Source of the DNA: Paraglaciecola hydrolytica
GTDB lineage: Bacteria > Pseudomonadota > Gammaproteobacteria > Enterobacterales > Alteromonadaceae
Assembly: GCF_001565895.1 (NCBI RefSeq)
Contig: NZ_LSNE01000003.1
Location: forward strand, 912,380-976,379
Reading direction: 5' to 3'
DNA length: 64,000 nt
In this document: one piece after another, positions 1-9,368 of the stretch
Layout of the letters: each line of letters starts with the position of its first letter
How positions within the stretch are numbered: position 1 is the first letter of the stretch
Notes under the pieces: generated by a model
The model's database searches: none
Seen by the model: only the letters and a program-made list of their open reading frames with translations
What the model was told of the DNA's origin: nothing
Position numbers and translations under genes: made by a program

Positions 1-412
1 GGATTTTGTCGCCTGCGGAAACATCGATTACATAGAGGGTTAAGTCGGATAATTCAGGGCTAAAAGTGGCACTAAGGTTATCGCCACCACTTTCGACCAA
101 TACAAAATCTAAGTCGGCATGACGTTGTTGTAACTCGTCAATGGCCGCTAAATTCATTGAAGCATCTTCACGAATGGCGGTATGGGGGCAGCCACCGGTT
201 TCAACACCGATAATGCGATCAGCATCCAAGGCACCATGACGAGTAAGAAACTGAGCGTCTTCGTGGGTATAAATGTCGTTGGTGACCACGGCCATATTGT
301 ATTTATCCCTAAGGGCTAAACACAGTTCACGCAGTAGCGCGGTTTTACCTGAACCTACCGGACCACCGACGCCAATTCTTAAAGTTTGTTTTTTTGTGAT
401 CTGTTTTTCCAT
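1..412 (-). CDS. ureG: Urease accessory GTPase UreG (3' end beyond window)
   Basis: UreG is a SIMIBI-class GTPase that supplies the energy for nickel insertion into urease, in complex with UreD, UreF and UreE. The visible part reads [20 protein letters not shown], giving a P-loop GPVGSGKT at about residues 18-25, and later the VESGGDNL and [10 protein letters not shown] stretches typical of UreG. The ATG at 412 is preceded by AGGAG, so the start is well supported. The C-terminal part, including the NKTD guanine-recognition motif, lies beyond the left edge. The gene follows ureF by 11 bases and is the last visible gene of the urease operon. Identification is very secure. Confidence 0.95.
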   Translation of the reverse strand, partial: MEKQITKKQTLRIGVGGPVGSGKTALLRELCLALRDKYNMAVVTNDIYTHEDAQFLTRHGALDADRIIGVETGGCPHTAIREDASMNLAAIDELQQRHADLDFVLVESGGDNLSATFSPELSDLTLYVIDVSAGDKI

Positions 413-423
413 AATCAGCTCTC

Positions 424-1110
424 CTATGAGCGAAATAATCGTGAATATTGTTGTTCATGCCAACTGCTGGCCATGCTTAAACCCACCAAAGATTGGCCCA
501 ATTGTGAGGCTGGGCCACGTTGATAATTGTCTACGCAGTGGGGGATGACAGCGGCTAGTTTAAACAGTAAATTTTGACTTTGAGTTTGCCCTAAAGGCAC
601 CAATTTAGTGGCTGCAGCAATTTGGTTGTCGATGTAGGTCCAAGCAAAACCGGTCAACATGTCAGCATGTTGCACATCAAATAAACACGCGGCCAAGGCA
701 AAACTGCTGATAAAACTCAAAGACTGGTAATCTTGCATCACAGCAAAATATGGGTGAGTTTGTAACTCGTCTAAATTGCCTAATAAACGCAACATGGCCT
801 TACCCATGGCGAGATCGGCCATTAATATTTCGCTGCTTTCGCGGGTCGCTTTGATCCAGTCTTCGTTATGGGCAAAGTCTTCAAGTTCTTGGTTTTGTAA
901 GGCACTAAACTGCGCCGCTAACAAAGGTAAGTCGCTACGCAACATGGCTTGTTGCAGGTAGGTATGGCACCAGTCATAGGTGCTCTCGGCACTGTCTACC
1001 CAGCCTAGTTCAACGGCTTGCTCTAAACCTTGGGAAAAGGAAAACCCGCCCACAGGTAAATTGGCACTGCACAGTTGCAACAAACGGGTAAGCGCTAAGC
1101 TACTGGTCAT
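424..1110 (-). CDS. ureF: Urease accessory protein UreF
   Basis: UreF is a helical cytoplasmic scaffold that bridges UreD-bound apo-urease and the UreG GTPase during nickel-centre assembly. The 228-residue product has the usual family length. It starts with a leucine-rich helix ([20 protein letters not shown]), and the N-terminal [13 protein letters not shown] motif is characteristic of Ure[11 protein letters not shown]-like segment near the C-terminus and an alanine-rich middle fit the all-alpha fold. The gene is three bases downstream of ureE and 11 bases upstream of ureG, so it is translated within the urease operon. No catalytic residues are expected in this family. Confidence 0.93.
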   Translation of the reverse strand: MTSSLALTRLLQLCSANLPVGGFSFSQGLEQAVELGWVDSAESTYDWCHTYLQQAMLRSDLPLLAAQFSALQNQELEDFAHNEDWIKATRESSEILMADLAMGKAMLRLLGNLDELQTHPYFAVMQDYQSLSFISSFALAACLFDVQHADMLTGFAWTYIDNQIAAATKLVPLGQTQSQNLLFKLAAVIPHCVDNYQRGPASQLGQSLVGLSMASSWHEQQYSRLFRS

Positions 1111-1113
1111 AAA

Positions 1114-1605
1114 CTAGTGATCATGGCCGTGGTGATCGTCGTTATGATGAGCATGACCGTGGTTATGACCGGACACACTTAAACCATTGTAAGCGCCATT
1201 TTCTGGTTCAAATATGGCGCTTTCATCACTCACACTACAACCTAATTGCTGTACCAGTTCACTTAATACATGGTCGGGTTTAAAACGTAACCAGCGCTCG
1301 CCAACTTGTAACTTAGTATGGCGATTACCCAAGTGATAACAGACCTTGGCAAAGGTCAGCCAATCATCACAACTAGCGGTGGTCACTGGCTCCAAAGCGC
1401 CGAGTACTTGCACATGCTGGCCACAATCTGACTTTAATACTTCGTTGATCAACAGGGGTTTGCCCCGTTCGATAAAAATACCGGCGTCTAAGCCTTTGTC
1501 AGTGGTGATTTTAATCCGCGCTTTTTGTCGTGTATCGTAATCCAGTGTCACACTGTCGTTAGGCACATGATGTACATGGCTCAAACGGGTACTGATCTGC
1601 AACAT
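1114..1605 (-). CDS. ureE: Urease accessory metallochaperone UreE
   Basis: UreE is the nickel metallochaperone that delivers Ni2+ to the UreDFG-urease complex. The product is 163 residues with a peptide-binding-like N-terminal domain and a ferredoxin-like metal-binding domain containing GNRHTKLQV, whose histidine matches the conserved inter-subunit nickel site. The last 17 residues are strongly histidine-rich (HNHGHAHHNDDHHGHDH), a nickel-buffering tail seen in some UreE proteins. I chose the ATG at 1605 because AAGGA lies seven bases upstream; an in-frame TTG at 1620 would overlap that ribosome-binding site. It sits between ureC (54 bases upstream) and ureF (3 bases downstream). Confidence 0.94.
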   Translation of the reverse strand: MLQISTRLSHVHHVPNDSVTLDYDTRQKARIKITTDKGLDAGIFIERGKPLLINEVLKSDCGQHVQVLGALEPVTTASCDDWLTFAKVCYHLGNRHTKLQVGERWLRFKPDHVLSELVQQLGCSVSDESAIFEPENGAYNGLSVSGHNHGHAHHNDDHHGHDH

Positions 1606-1659
1606 CGTTTTTTCCTTCAAAAAATATAAGCGGCGTGTTTTGGAATAAACATGCCTTGT

Positions 1660-3363
1660 CTAAAACAAACAATAGCGCTGAGCCAAAGGTAATACCGCCA
1701 TGGGTTCGCACGTTAATAATTCGCCATTGGCGCGCACTTCGTAAGTTTGTGCGTCAACCTCAATTTTGGGCAACCAGTCATTGAGTATCATGTCTTTTTT
1801 ACCAATGTTACGGGTATTGATACAAGCCGAAGTCAAGCGTCGCATGCCAATCTTGGCAGGTACACCAGCTTTAATCGAGGCTGCAGACATAAAGGTAATC
1901 GAAAGACTAGCGGCTGCGCCCCCCATACTGCCAAACATGGGGCGATAATAAACCGGTTGTGGCGTAGGAATAGAAGCATTGGGGTCACCCATAGGTGCAG
2001 CGGCAATAAATCCCGACTTTAAAATCAAGCTGGGTTTAATACCAAAAAAGGCTGGCTTCCATAACACCAAGTCAGCCATTTTTCCCACTTCGATGGAGCC
2101 TACTTCATGGCTAATACCGTGGCTGATGGCCGGATTAATGGTGTATTTAGCGACATAACGTTTGGCACGAAAGTTGTCATTTTGCTCGGTATCCGGCACC
2201 AATGGTCCCCGTTGCACCTTCATTTTATGGGCGGTTTGCCAAGTACGAGTGATCATTTCACCCACACGTCCCATGGCTTGTGAGTCAGAAGCAATCATGC
2301 TGATAGCACCTAAGTCATGCAAGATGTCTTCGGCGGCAATACTTTCTTTACGAATACGCGAGTCAGCAAAAGCCACATCTTCCGGAATCGAAGGATCAAG
2401 ATGATGGCACACCATCAACATATCTAAATGTTCGTCTATGGTATTAATGGTGTAAGGTCGTGTCGGGTTAGTGGACGAGGGCAGTACATTGGCTTCGCCA
2501 CAGGCACGGATAATATCCGGTGAATGGCCACCACCGGCACCTTCAGTGTGGTAAGTATGGATAGTACGGCCCTTAAAAGCGCCTATGGTATCTTCAACAA
2601 AACCTGACTCATTTAGCGTGTCGGTATGAATGGCTACTTGCACATCATATTGATCTGCCACTGCCAAACAATTATCGATAGAGGCTGGACTAGTGCCCCA
2701 ATCTTCATGCAATTTTAATCCACAAACCCCAGCCTCAATTTGCTCAATAATCGGGCCGGGTAAACTCACATTACCTTTGCCCAGAAAACCGAAGTTCATT
2801 GGCATGTCTTGCGTCGCCAATAACATTTTTTCCATATTCCATGGGCCGGGCGTGCAAGTAGTCGCATTAGTTCCCGTCGCTGGGCCAGTGCCACCACCTA
2901 TCATAGTAGTGACACCTGACATCAGTGCTTCATCAACCTGCTGAGGGCAGATAAAATGAATATGGGCATCGATGCCACCGGCAGTTAATATTTTGCCTTC
3001 ACCAGCAATAATTTCGGTGCTGGCACCGATGGCGATGGTCACACCATTTTGAATGTCGGGATTACCGGCTTTACCTATACCACTTATGCGCCCTTGTTTA
3101 ATGGCCACATCGGCTTTAACTATGCCCCAGGTATCTAAAATCAGGGCATTGGTGATGACTAAATCTGGCACATCGGCATAACCCAACTGGCTTTGCCCCA
3201 TGCCATCACGAATAACTTTACCGCCACCAAATTTCACTTCTTCGCCGTATAAGGTGAAGTCTTTTTCTACTTCAATAATCAGCTCGGTATCGGCTAAACG
3301 TACACGGTCGCCAACGGTTGGGCCAAACATATGGGCATAAGAATAACGGTCAATTTTAGCCAT
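1660..3363 (-). CDS. ureC: Urease alpha subunit UreC
   Basis: UreC is the catalytic subunit of the nickel enzyme that hydrolyses urea to ammonia and carbamate. At 567 residues it has standard length, and its numbering matches Klebsiella urease. The nickel ligands are all present: H134 and H136 in DAHIHF, K217 (carbamylated) in [10 protein letters not shown]246, H272 and D360 in ASDSQ. The flap cysteine C319 and the general-acid H320 occur in MVCHH. Nothing catalytic is missing, so the enzyme should be active once matured. Its ATG overlaps the ureB stop by one base (TAATG), indicating translational coupling, and GGAG lies upstream. Confidence 0.98.
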   Translation of the reverse strand: MAKIDRYSYAHMFGPTVGDRVRLADTELIIEVEKDFTLYGEEVKFGGGKVIRDGMGQSQLGYADVPDLVITNALILDTWGIVKADVAIKQGRISGIGKAGNPDIQNGVTIAIGASTEIIAGEGKILTAGGIDAHIHFICPQQVDEALMSGVTTMIGGGTGPATGTNATTCTPGPWNMEKMLLATQDMPMNFGFLGKGNVSLPGPIIEQIEAGVCGLKLHEDWGTSPASIDNCLAVADQYDVQVAIHTDTLNESGFVEDTIGAFKGRTIHTYHTEGAGGGHSPDIIRACGEANVLPSSTNPTRPYTINTIDEHLDMLMVCHHLDPSIPEDVAFADSRIRKESIAAEDILHDLGAISMIASDSQAMGRVGEMITRTWQTAHKMKVQRGPLVPDTEQNDNFRAKRYVAKYTINPAISHGISHEVGSIEVGKMADLVLWKPAFFGIKPSLILKSGFIAAAPMGDPNASIPTPQPVYYRPMFGSMGGAAASLSITFMSAASIKAGVPAKIGMRRLTSACINTRNIGKKDMILNDWLPKIEVDAQTYEVRANGELLTCEPMAVLPLAQRYCLF

Positions 3364-3692
3364 TAATTATTCTCCTTTTTTGCAGCATCCAACTGGCGCA
3401 TCACTTCACCACGAAAACCAAAAATGCTGCGGCTGCCACCAAGTTCGACCAGTTCAACGGTTCTGGCTTGTCCGGGTTCAAAACGCACGGCGGTACCTGC
3501 AGTAATATTTAAACGCCAGCCCAAAGTGGCATCACGTTCAAACTGCAAGGCAGGGTTCACTTCATAAAAATGGTAATGAGAGCCTACTTGAATGGGGCGG
3601 TCACCGCTATTGATCACCTGCACACTTTGGGTGTTAGCACCTACATTAAAAACGATGTCGCCAGCGGCAGGAAAAATTTCTCCGGGGATCAT
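3363..3692 (-). CDS. ureB: Urease beta subunit UreB
   Basis: UreB is the structural beta subunit of the (UreABC)3 urease trimer. The product is 109 residues and starts [16 protein letters not shown], close to the family consensus. It contains the [15 protein letters not shown] motif and the [16 protein letters not shown] stretch near its C-terminus, both hallmarks of UreB. The start codon follows the ureA stop by eight bases, and the stop overlaps ureC by one base. The order A-B-C is the usual bacterial arrangement with three separate small and large subunits, not the fused form of Helicobacter. Confidence 0.97.
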   Translation of the reverse strand: MIPGEIFPAAGDIVFNVGANTQSVQVINSGDRPIQVGSHYHFYEVNPALQFERDATLGWRLNITAGTAVRFEPGQARTVELVELGGSRSIFGFRGEVMRQLDAAKKENN

Positions 3693-3700
3693 GTGAGCTC

Positions 3701-4003
3701 CTAAACTATTGGATTGTGTACGGTGACCAACTTGGTACCGTCAGGAAATGTCGCTTCAACTTGCACGTCTTCAATGAGTTCACTAATGCCATCCATCACT
3801 TGCTCGGTGGTGAGTAAAGTGCGGCCATAGTCCATTAAATCGGCGACCGTTCTGCCGTCTCTGGCACCTTCTAATATGTGCAGCGAAATATAAGCAATAG
3901 CTTCCGGATAATTGAGCTTTAAACCACGATTTAGACGGCGCTCAGCTAATAATCCGGCGGTAAATAACAGTAATTTGTCTTTTTCTCTGGGTAATAATTC
4001 CAC
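3701..4003 (-). CDS. ureA: Urease gamma subunit UreA
   Basis: UreA is the gamma structural subunit of urease. The family is about 100 residues long and begins [18 protein letters not shown]. That point corresponds here to a GTG codon at 4003 preceded by AGAGG seven bases upstream. Reading further upstream would add about 30 unrelated residues that overlap ureD, so I reject the longer form. The product has [17 protein letters not shown], the EGARDG motif and the C-terminal [13 protein letters not shown], all conserved in UreA. The gene sits 23 bases downstream of ureD. The GTG start may lower or tune gamma-subunit translation. Confidence 0.95.
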   Translation of the reverse strand: MELLPREKDKLLLFTAGLLAERRLNRGLKLNYPEAIAYISLHILEGARDGRTVADLMDYGRTLLTTEQVMDGISELIEDVQVEATFPDGTKLVTVHNPIV

Positions 4004-4026
4004 AGCTAACCTCTTTGTAACGTAAT

Positions 4027-4998
4027 TTAGGTGTACCAAATACGCGGTGCATTTTGCATTTTGTTCAATACAAACTGACGCGCACAGCCCCATAATTGAT
4101 GAAATGTTTCACGGCAGTGTTCACTGCTTTCGCCCAAGTGGCGGATAACGACCACGCCCTGAAGTTCGGTAACCGCAAATTGCTGTGCAAGTTGTTTACT
4201 TGCTAAACACTCTCGCAGTTCGGCTACCAATAACGCTATTTGCTGTGGCTGCTTAAGCAAACTTCCAGCACAAATAATAAAATTGCCGATCACATGTTGG
4301 CCACCCAAAGCAATTTTTTGCTGATGTAAAGAGTCGAGGGCCGACAAGTCCAAACGATCATGAAATAGCGGTTTTTGCTTGTAATAAAGGGTGGTGGTTT
4401 GTTGTAACTTGCCTTGTTTAAAGCCCTGTTGAATATGGGGTAAACCTAAACACAGTACTTCCCAGCCCATATAACACGCCGAGTCTTCAAGGTAGATCTC
4501 CACTTGATTGACGGCATTAGCTTGGTCATATACAAGTGTTTCTAAAGGCAAATATTCCAGTACCGCCGCGTCTTTTACCCTAAAAGAGCAAATTTGGCTT
4601 TGGCGATTGCTGGCGTCATTGACATCACTTAGAGCACGGTCGCGAGCACGATAAAAGCGATTTGCCCCAGGGGTGGTAAGTAAGGCGCGACTACCTGGTT
4701 CTAAAGTTGCACTGATGCGTAACACATCACCTGAGACTATGCCGGCCGGCGGATGCAACAGATACACATGAGCACAACCATCTGGTTCGGGATAAAAAGC
4801 GCGCTGTACTCCAAGTGGGCCTTGGTGACGGCAACGACTCAAAACCGTTTTATTGCCACGTAGCGCAAAACCTAGCTCTAATTCGGCTAACCAGCTTGGT
4901 GCTGCAGCTTTATTGTCTGCCGCTTTTTTGTCTATCACTTTAACAGGGTCTGACTCTTTTGCTACTTGAGACACTCCCAGAGCCATATCATCTGGCAT
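4027..4998 (-). CDS. ureD: Urease accessory protein UreD
   Basis: UreD (UreH in some species) binds apo-urease and recruits UreF and UreG, forming a tunnel for nickel. The 323-residue product carries [23 protein letters not shown] and [13 protein letters not shown], the conserved blocks of UreD, at roughly residues 62-115. About 30 N-terminal residues precede the homologous core and are lysine- and alanine-rich. The start is therefore uncertain between the ATG at 4998 and another at 4986, and neither has a strong ribosome-binding site. It is the first urease gene, 44 bases downstream of urtE, so uptake and hydrolysis genes appear co-transcribed. Confidence 0.93.
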   Translation of the reverse strand: MPDDMALGVSQVAKESDPVKVIDKKAADNKAAAPSWLAELELGFALRGNKTVLSRCRHQGPLGVQRAFYPEPDGCAHVYLLHPPAGIVSGDVLRISATLEPGSRALLTTPGANRFYRARDRALSDVNDASNRQSQICSFRVKDAAVLEYLPLETLVYDQANAVNQVEIYLEDSACYMGWEVLCLGLPHIQQGFKQGKLQQTTTLYYKQKPLFHDRLDLSALDSLHQQKIALGGQHVIGNFIICAGSLLKQPQQIALLVAELRECLASKQLAQQFAVTELQGVVVIRHLGESSEHCRETFHQLWGCARQFVLNKMQNAPRIWYT

Positions 4999-5042
4999 AT
5001 GCGCAACCCTGTATTTTGCCTTTCGGCCTCTTAAAATAAGAC

Positions 5043-5738
5043 CTAAACTTGCAAATAACTTTCAATTAGTTTGTCGTCCAAGTTCTCCATAGGACCAGAT
5101 GCTACCACTTTACCTCTTTCCATCAATTGAAATTGTTCACCTACAGCGCGAGCAAAAGGTAGTTTTTGTTCAACCAGCACTATGGTCATGTTTTTTTCTT
5201 TATTCAACGCCAGCAATACGTCACGTATTAACTGCACAATATTGGGTTGAATGCCTTCATTGGGCTCGTCCAAAATCAATACTTTAGGATTAAGCACTAA
5301 GGCACGAGCAATGGCCAATTGTTGCTGTTGACCGCCCGATAAATCACCACCACGACGGGCTAACATTTCTTTGAGTACCGGAAAGTAAGTAAACACTTCT
5401 TCTGGAATACCTTTATTTTTTTGACGCAAACAATTAAGGCTGACTTTAAGATTTTCTTCCACCGTGAGCTGGCCAAAGATATGCCGTCCTTGAGGTACAT
5501 AACCCACACCAATGTTTGGCCTGCGTTCAATCCCGCTGCGGCTGAGATCTTCACCATTAATATGAATACTGCCACTGGCGCTAGGCAACATGCCCATCAT
5601 ACATTTAAGTAAGGTAGTTTTACCCACCCCGTTGCGTCCCATAATGCAGGTTCGTGAACCTTCGGGAATGTGCATGTCTACATCCCATAATATTTGACTG
5701 CCGCCATAACGCTGATTTAAACCACTGACTTTGATCAT
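5043..5738 (-). CDS. urtE: Urea ABC transporter ATP-binding protein UrtE
   Basis: UrtE is one of the two ATPases of the high-affinity urea importer, related to LivF of branched-chain amino acid transporters. The 231-residue product has Walker A GRNGVGKTT at residues 34-42, a Q-loop in YVPQGRHIF, the signature LSGGQQQQLAIA starting at 133, and Walker B LILDEP followed by NEGIQPNIV. The EGIQP variant after Walker B is typical of the LivF/UrtE branch. Its start overlaps the urtD stop by four bases, so the two ATPases are translationally coupled. The urtABCDE order and neighbouring urease genes favour urea over amino acids as substrate. Confidence 0.95.
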   Translation of the reverse strand: MIKVSGLNQRYGGSQILWDVDMHIPEGSRTCIMGRNGVGKTTLLKCMMGMLPSASGSIHINGEDLSRSGIERRPNIGVGYVPQGRHIFGQLTVEENLKVSLNCLRQKNKGIPEEVFTYFPVLKEMLARRGGDLSGGQQQQLAIARALVLNPKVLILDEPNEGIQPNIVQLIRDVLLALNKEKNMTIVLVEQKLPFARAVGEQFQLMERGKVVASGPMENLDDKLIESYLQV

Positions 5739-6538
5739 GTCGACTCCTCGCCCAAATAAACTCGTTTCACGTCGGGATGGCTCTGAATTTGTGCCATAGT
5801 GCCTTCAGCCAATACACTGCCTTGATGCAAGACGGTAACAGTCCGGGCAATGGAGCGTACAAAACTCATGTCGTGTTCAACGACTACAACTGAATGCTCG
5901 CCGGCCAATGAAGTTAATAGCTCGGCGGTACGTTCGGTTTCTTGCAAGGTCATGCCAGCAACGGGTTCATCTACTAACAATACCCGAGGTTTGGCCGCCA
6001 ATAACATGCCAATCTCTAACCACTGTTTCTGTCCATGAGACAAATTGCCGGCCAAACCATGACGTTGTTCAGTTAAACCTATGGTGGCCAAAATACGCTC
6101 GATATCGTCTTTCTGTTCGCCATTGAGTTTATGCCACAATGAACACCAAATTCCTTTGTCCATCTTGAGGCTGAGGTAGAGATTTTCATACACACTGAGG
6201 GCTTCAAATACTGTGGGTTTTTGAAATTTTCGGCCAATGCCTGCTTGTGCAATCTCCGCTTCGTTAAGCTTAAGTAAATCAATTTGCTGACCAAAGTTAA
6301 CCTTGCCTTGATCGGGTCGGGTTTTACCGGTTATCACGTCCATTAAGGTGGTTTTGCCTGCACCGTTAGCGCCGATTAAACAGCGCAACTCACCATCATT
6401 GATATACAAATTAAGATCATTGAGAGCTTTAAAACCATCAAAACTAACACTGACATTTTCCATATACAGGATCACGCCATGGCGAGTATCAGGGACTAAA
6501 TTTTCGGTGGCACCCATGACAGAAGCTTGCTGTTTCAT
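5735..6538 (-). CDS. urtD: Urea ABC transporter ATP-binding protein UrtD
   Basis: UrtD is the LivG-like ATPase partner of UrtE in the urea importer. The 267-residue product shows Walker A GANGAGKTT at residues 56-64, a GRKFQKPTVFE segment around the Q-loop, the signature LSHGQKQWLEIGM, and Walker B VLLVDEPVAGM. LSHGQKQWLEI rather than LSGGQ is characteristic of UrtD. The first 20 or so residues are a poorly conserved extension. Both ends overlap neighbours by four bases (urtC and urtE), the ATGA arrangement of a tightly coupled operon. Confidence 0.95.
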   Translation of the reverse strand: MKQQASVMGATENLVPDTRHGVILYMENVSVSFDGFKALNDLNLYINDGELRCLIGANGAGKTTLMDVITGKTRPDQGKVNFGQQIDLLKLNEAEIAQAGIGRKFQKPTVFEALSVYENLYLSLKMDKGIWCSLWHKLNGEQKDDIERILATIGLTEQRHGLAGNLSHGQKQWLEIGMLLAAKPRVLLVDEPVAGMTLQETERTAELLTSLAGEHSVVVVEHDMSFVRSIARTVTVLHQGSVLAEGTMAQIQSHPDVKRVYLGEEST

Positions 6539-7656
6539 AGTGCTTGCTCCTTGGTTTTAGGCCACAGCTGTTGTGCTTTGGCTTTTAATGTTGGCCACAA
6601 ACCCACGAGTCCTTTTGGTAGCAGCAAGGTTACCAGTACAAACAAACCACCTAAGGCAAACAACCAGGCTTCGGGCATGATGGCGGTAAAACGCGTTTTG
6701 GCATAACTCACCACTAAAGCACCTACTATGGCGCCATATAAAGTGCCACGCCCGCCTATGGCCACCCAAATCACCATCTCGATGGAATTGATCGGTGAAA
6801 ACTCACCGGGATTAATAATGCCCACTTGTGGCACATAAAGCGCACCTGCGATCCCCGCCAGCACTGCCGAAAAGGTGAACAAGGCGACTTTGTAACTGGC
6901 CGTGTTATAACCGACAAAACGACTGCGGTTTTCGGCATCACGAATGGCCATCACAATCTTGCCTGCTTTTGAGTTAACAATGCGGTTGCAGATAAAAAAG
7001 GCCAGCCATAACACCACAGCGGTAATAATAAACAGACTTAAGCGGGTGCTACCCGATTGCAGCGAATAACCCAATATGTCTTTAAAGTCTGTCAGGCCGT
7101 TATTACCACCAAAGCCCATTTCGTTGCGGAAAAATGCCAGTAACAGGGCATAAGTCATGGCTTGCGTCATGATCGACAAATACACCCCACTGACGCGTGA
7201 GCGAAACGCCATCACCCCAAAGATATAAGCTAATAATCCTGGTGCCAGCACCACCATTACCACCATCCAGATAAAACTGTCTGAGCCCGCCCAAAACCAA
7301 GGCAGGACATCCCAGTTGAGAAATACCATAAAGTCGGGCAAGTCGGCGTTACCGTAAACACCACGATCACCAATCTGGCGCATCAGATACATGCCCATGG
7401 CATAGCCGCCTAACGCAAAAAAAGCGCCGTGACCGAGACTCAAAATGCCGCAGTAACCCCAAACTAAATCAACGGATAGAGCCAATAGGGCATAACATAA
7501 ATACTTGCCCAACAAGGTAACGCTGTAGTCACTGACATATAAAAAAGAATCTGGCGGTAACAAGCCGTTGGCGAGAGTCACATAGAGCGTCACGATGGCG
7601 AGTATTCCAGTAACTCGTTGTACGGGAGTGGCAAACAAGGCCATAAAATTTTTCAT
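6535..7656 (-). CDS. urtC: Urea ABC transporter permease UrtC
   Basis: UrtC is the LivM-like inner-membrane permease of the urea importer. The 373-residue product is strongly hydrophobic with about ten membrane segments. It has the family block YALLALSVDLVWGYCGILSL followed by GHGAFFALGGYAMGMYL near residues 55-90, and the EAA-type loop IAGIAGALYVPQVG around residue 265. The C-terminal LPKGLVGL is the usual LivM/UrtC ending. It overlaps urtB and urtD by four bases each. Substrate assignment rests on the surrounding urt and ure genes. Confidence 0.94.
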   Translation of the reverse strand: MKNFMALFATPVQRVTGILAIVTLYVTLANGLLPPDSFLYVSDYSVTLLGKYLCYALLALSVDLVWGYCGILSLGHGAFFALGGYAMGMYLMRQIGDRGVYGNADLPDFMVFLNWDVLPWFWAGSDSFIWMVVMVVLAPGLLAYIFGVMAFRSRVSGVYLSIMTQAMTYALLLAFFRNEMGFGGNNGLTDFKDILGYSLQSGSTRLSLFIITAVVLWLAFFICNRIVNSKAGKIVMAIRDAENRSRFVGYNTASYKVALFTFSAVLAGIAGALYVPQVGIINPGEFSPINSIEMVIWVAIGGRGTLYGAIVGALVVSYAKTRFTAIMPEAWLFALGGLFVLVTLLLPKGLVGLWPTLKAKAQQLWPKTKEQAL

Positions 7657-9266
7657 TCAACCGCCCTGCCTTTTTGTGGAAACAAACCCATGGGGCGTTT
7701 TTGGATAAAAAATACCAAACCTACCAACACGATAATGGTGGCCATAACAGGCCCAGTGATAGGCTCTAAAAATTTATTGAGTACACCTAAAGTCATGGCT
7801 GATACTAGGGTGCCCCATAAGTTGCCAACCCCACCAAATACCACCACTAAAAACGAATCGATAATATAAGCCTGACCTAAATTGGGTCCTACGTTGGTTA
7901 ACTGACTCAATACCACGCCGGCAATACCAGCAATGCCTGAACCTAAACCAAAAGTGGCGGCGTCTACCCAGTTACTGCGTATGCTTAAAGCCCTTGCCAT
8001 ATCACGGTTTTGCGCGACGGCACGTACATGCAAACCTAGGGCTGATTTTTTCAAAAATATCAGCAACATAAAAAACACTATCAAGGAAAAAATAATGATG
8101 TACAAACGGTTGAAGGTGACTGAAAACACCGGATTAATTTGCCACGAACCACTCATCCACTCGGGCGCAATAACCTGACGATTAAGGGGTGAAAACACCG
8201 TTCTCACCAGTTGTTGTAAGATCAAACTTATGCCAAAAGTGGCCAATAGAGTTTCCAGTGGCCGACCTTTAAGAAACTGGATCACGCTACGTTCAATCAA
8301 TACCCCCACCAAACCCGAGACTAAAAATGCGGCGGGAATGGCAATTAATAAGGAATATTCAATTAAATTAGGAAAACATTGCTGGATCACATAGGTGGTA
8401 TAGGCACCTAACATCATCATTTCACCATGAGCCATATTGATGACGCCCATCACCCCAAAGGTAATGGCTAGGCCAATGGCCGCGAGCAGTAATACCGAAC
8501 CTAAGCTCAAGCCAAAAAAGATATTTTCAGCGTAGGAATACAAATTACGTTGGTTTTCAATACTGGCCAAAGTGGCTTTGATCTTGATTTGTACTTCGGG
8601 GCTATAACGCTCTTTATCTTGACTGGCTGCGACTAGTACCTGGCGTACATCAGGCTCTAAGCTTGAATCTAAGCTCTCCAAAGCCGCTAACTGTGCTGCG
8701 CTATCTTCTTTGCTGAGTTCTTTTAGGGCAGCAATCAAAATCAAAATGTCTGCTACCGCGCTGTTTTCTTCTTTGGTTTGTCTGTCGGCTAAACGTTTAT
8801 CACTAATACGAGTGACATCGGCCAGCATTTCACGAGCAGCGTTCAAGCGAATGGCTGAGTCTTGGTGATTAAGGTTTAATTGTGCCTGCAGTTGCGCAAT
8901 TCCGCTGCGGATACTGTTGGTGGTTTTAACTTTGCTCAACTGATTTTTATTAATGTCTTGGACGACTTCGCCACTTATTACATCAACAATGTTGGCAGTA
9001 CCATCGGCTTGATCAACAACATAAAAAACCTGTTTATCGGACTTTTGGAAATACACTTCACCTTTGGATAAATGTGTAAATAAAGAGCTTACTCGTTGAT
9101 CATCTAACTCGGCGATGGCCTCTAACAGCTCAGGCAAAGATTTAAAATTTGCCTCAGGAAGTGCCGTCAGGGCTGTTTCAAAATTTTCAAACTCGGCGGC
9201 TTTCAGCGGCCAAGACAGAGCGACGATAAACAACATTAAAAAAATCAAACGTGCAAAAAGTATCAT
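7653..9266 (-). CDS. urtB: Urea ABC transporter permease UrtB (long form)
   Basis: UrtB is the LivH-like permease of the urea importer. The 537-residue product is the long gammaproteobacterial form: a signal-like hydrophobic N-terminus (MILFARLIFLMLFIVALSW), about 210 mostly helical, charged residues predicted to be periplasmic, then a permease with about eight membrane segments. The permease begins near NIFFGLSLGSVLLLAAIGLA and includes INMAHGEMMMLGAYT and GGVGNLWGTL, both family motifs. I prefer the ATG at 9266 over the adjacent GTG at 9269, because AGGTGG is better spaced from it. The role of the periplasmic extension is unknown; it could contact UrtA. Confidence 0.93.
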   Translation of the reverse strand: MILFARLIFLMLFIVALSWPLKAAEFENFETALTALPEANFKSLPELLEAIAELDDQRVSSLFTHLSKGEVYFQKSDKQVFYVVDQADGTANIVDVISGEVVQDINKNQLSKVKTTNSIRSGIAQLQAQLNLNHQDSAIRLNAAREMLADVTRISDKRLADRQTKEENSAVADILILIAALKELSKEDSAAQLAALESLDSSLEPDVRQVLVAASQDKERYSPEVQIKIKATLASIENQRNLYSYAENIFFGLSLGSVLLLAAIGLAITFGVMGVINMAHGEMMMLGAYTTYVIQQCFPNLIEYSLLIAIPAAFLVSGLVGVLIERSVIQFLKGRPLETLLATFGISLILQQLVRTVFSPLNRQVIAPEWMSGSWQINPVFSVTFNRLYIIIFSLIVFFMLLIFLKKSALGLHVRAVAQNRDMARALSIRSNWVDAATFGLGSGIAGIAGVVLSQLTNVGPNLGQAYIIDSFLVVVFGGVGNLWGTLVSAMTLGVLNKFLEPITGPVMATIIVLVGLVFFIQKRPMGLFPQKGRAVE

Positions 9267-9290
9267 CACGTGCCCACCTAAAAAACTAAC

Positions 9291-9319
9291 AAAAAAGGAG
9301 GAACCAATTAAGGTTCCTC
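9291..9319 (-). terminator. Rho-independent terminator between urtA and urtB
   Basis: Read on the minus strand, GAGGAACC (9319-9312), loop TTAATT, GGTTCCTC (9305-9298) form a perfect 8-bp stem followed by C and six T residues. It lies about 50 bases after the urtA stop and about 25 bases before urtB, inside what otherwise looks like one operon. Partial termination here would give more UrtA binding protein than membrane components. Confidence 0.8.
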
Positions 9320-9368
9320 AAGGGAGTAAAGGGAGCTTAATCCCTAAACTTACACATGAACTGTTGAA

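Noticed and set aside
4004-4093. A 30-residue N-terminal extension of UreA read from 4093
   Set aside because: UreA proteins start at the [10 protein letters not shown] motif; a GTG at 4003 with AGAGG matches this, and the extension overlaps ureD.
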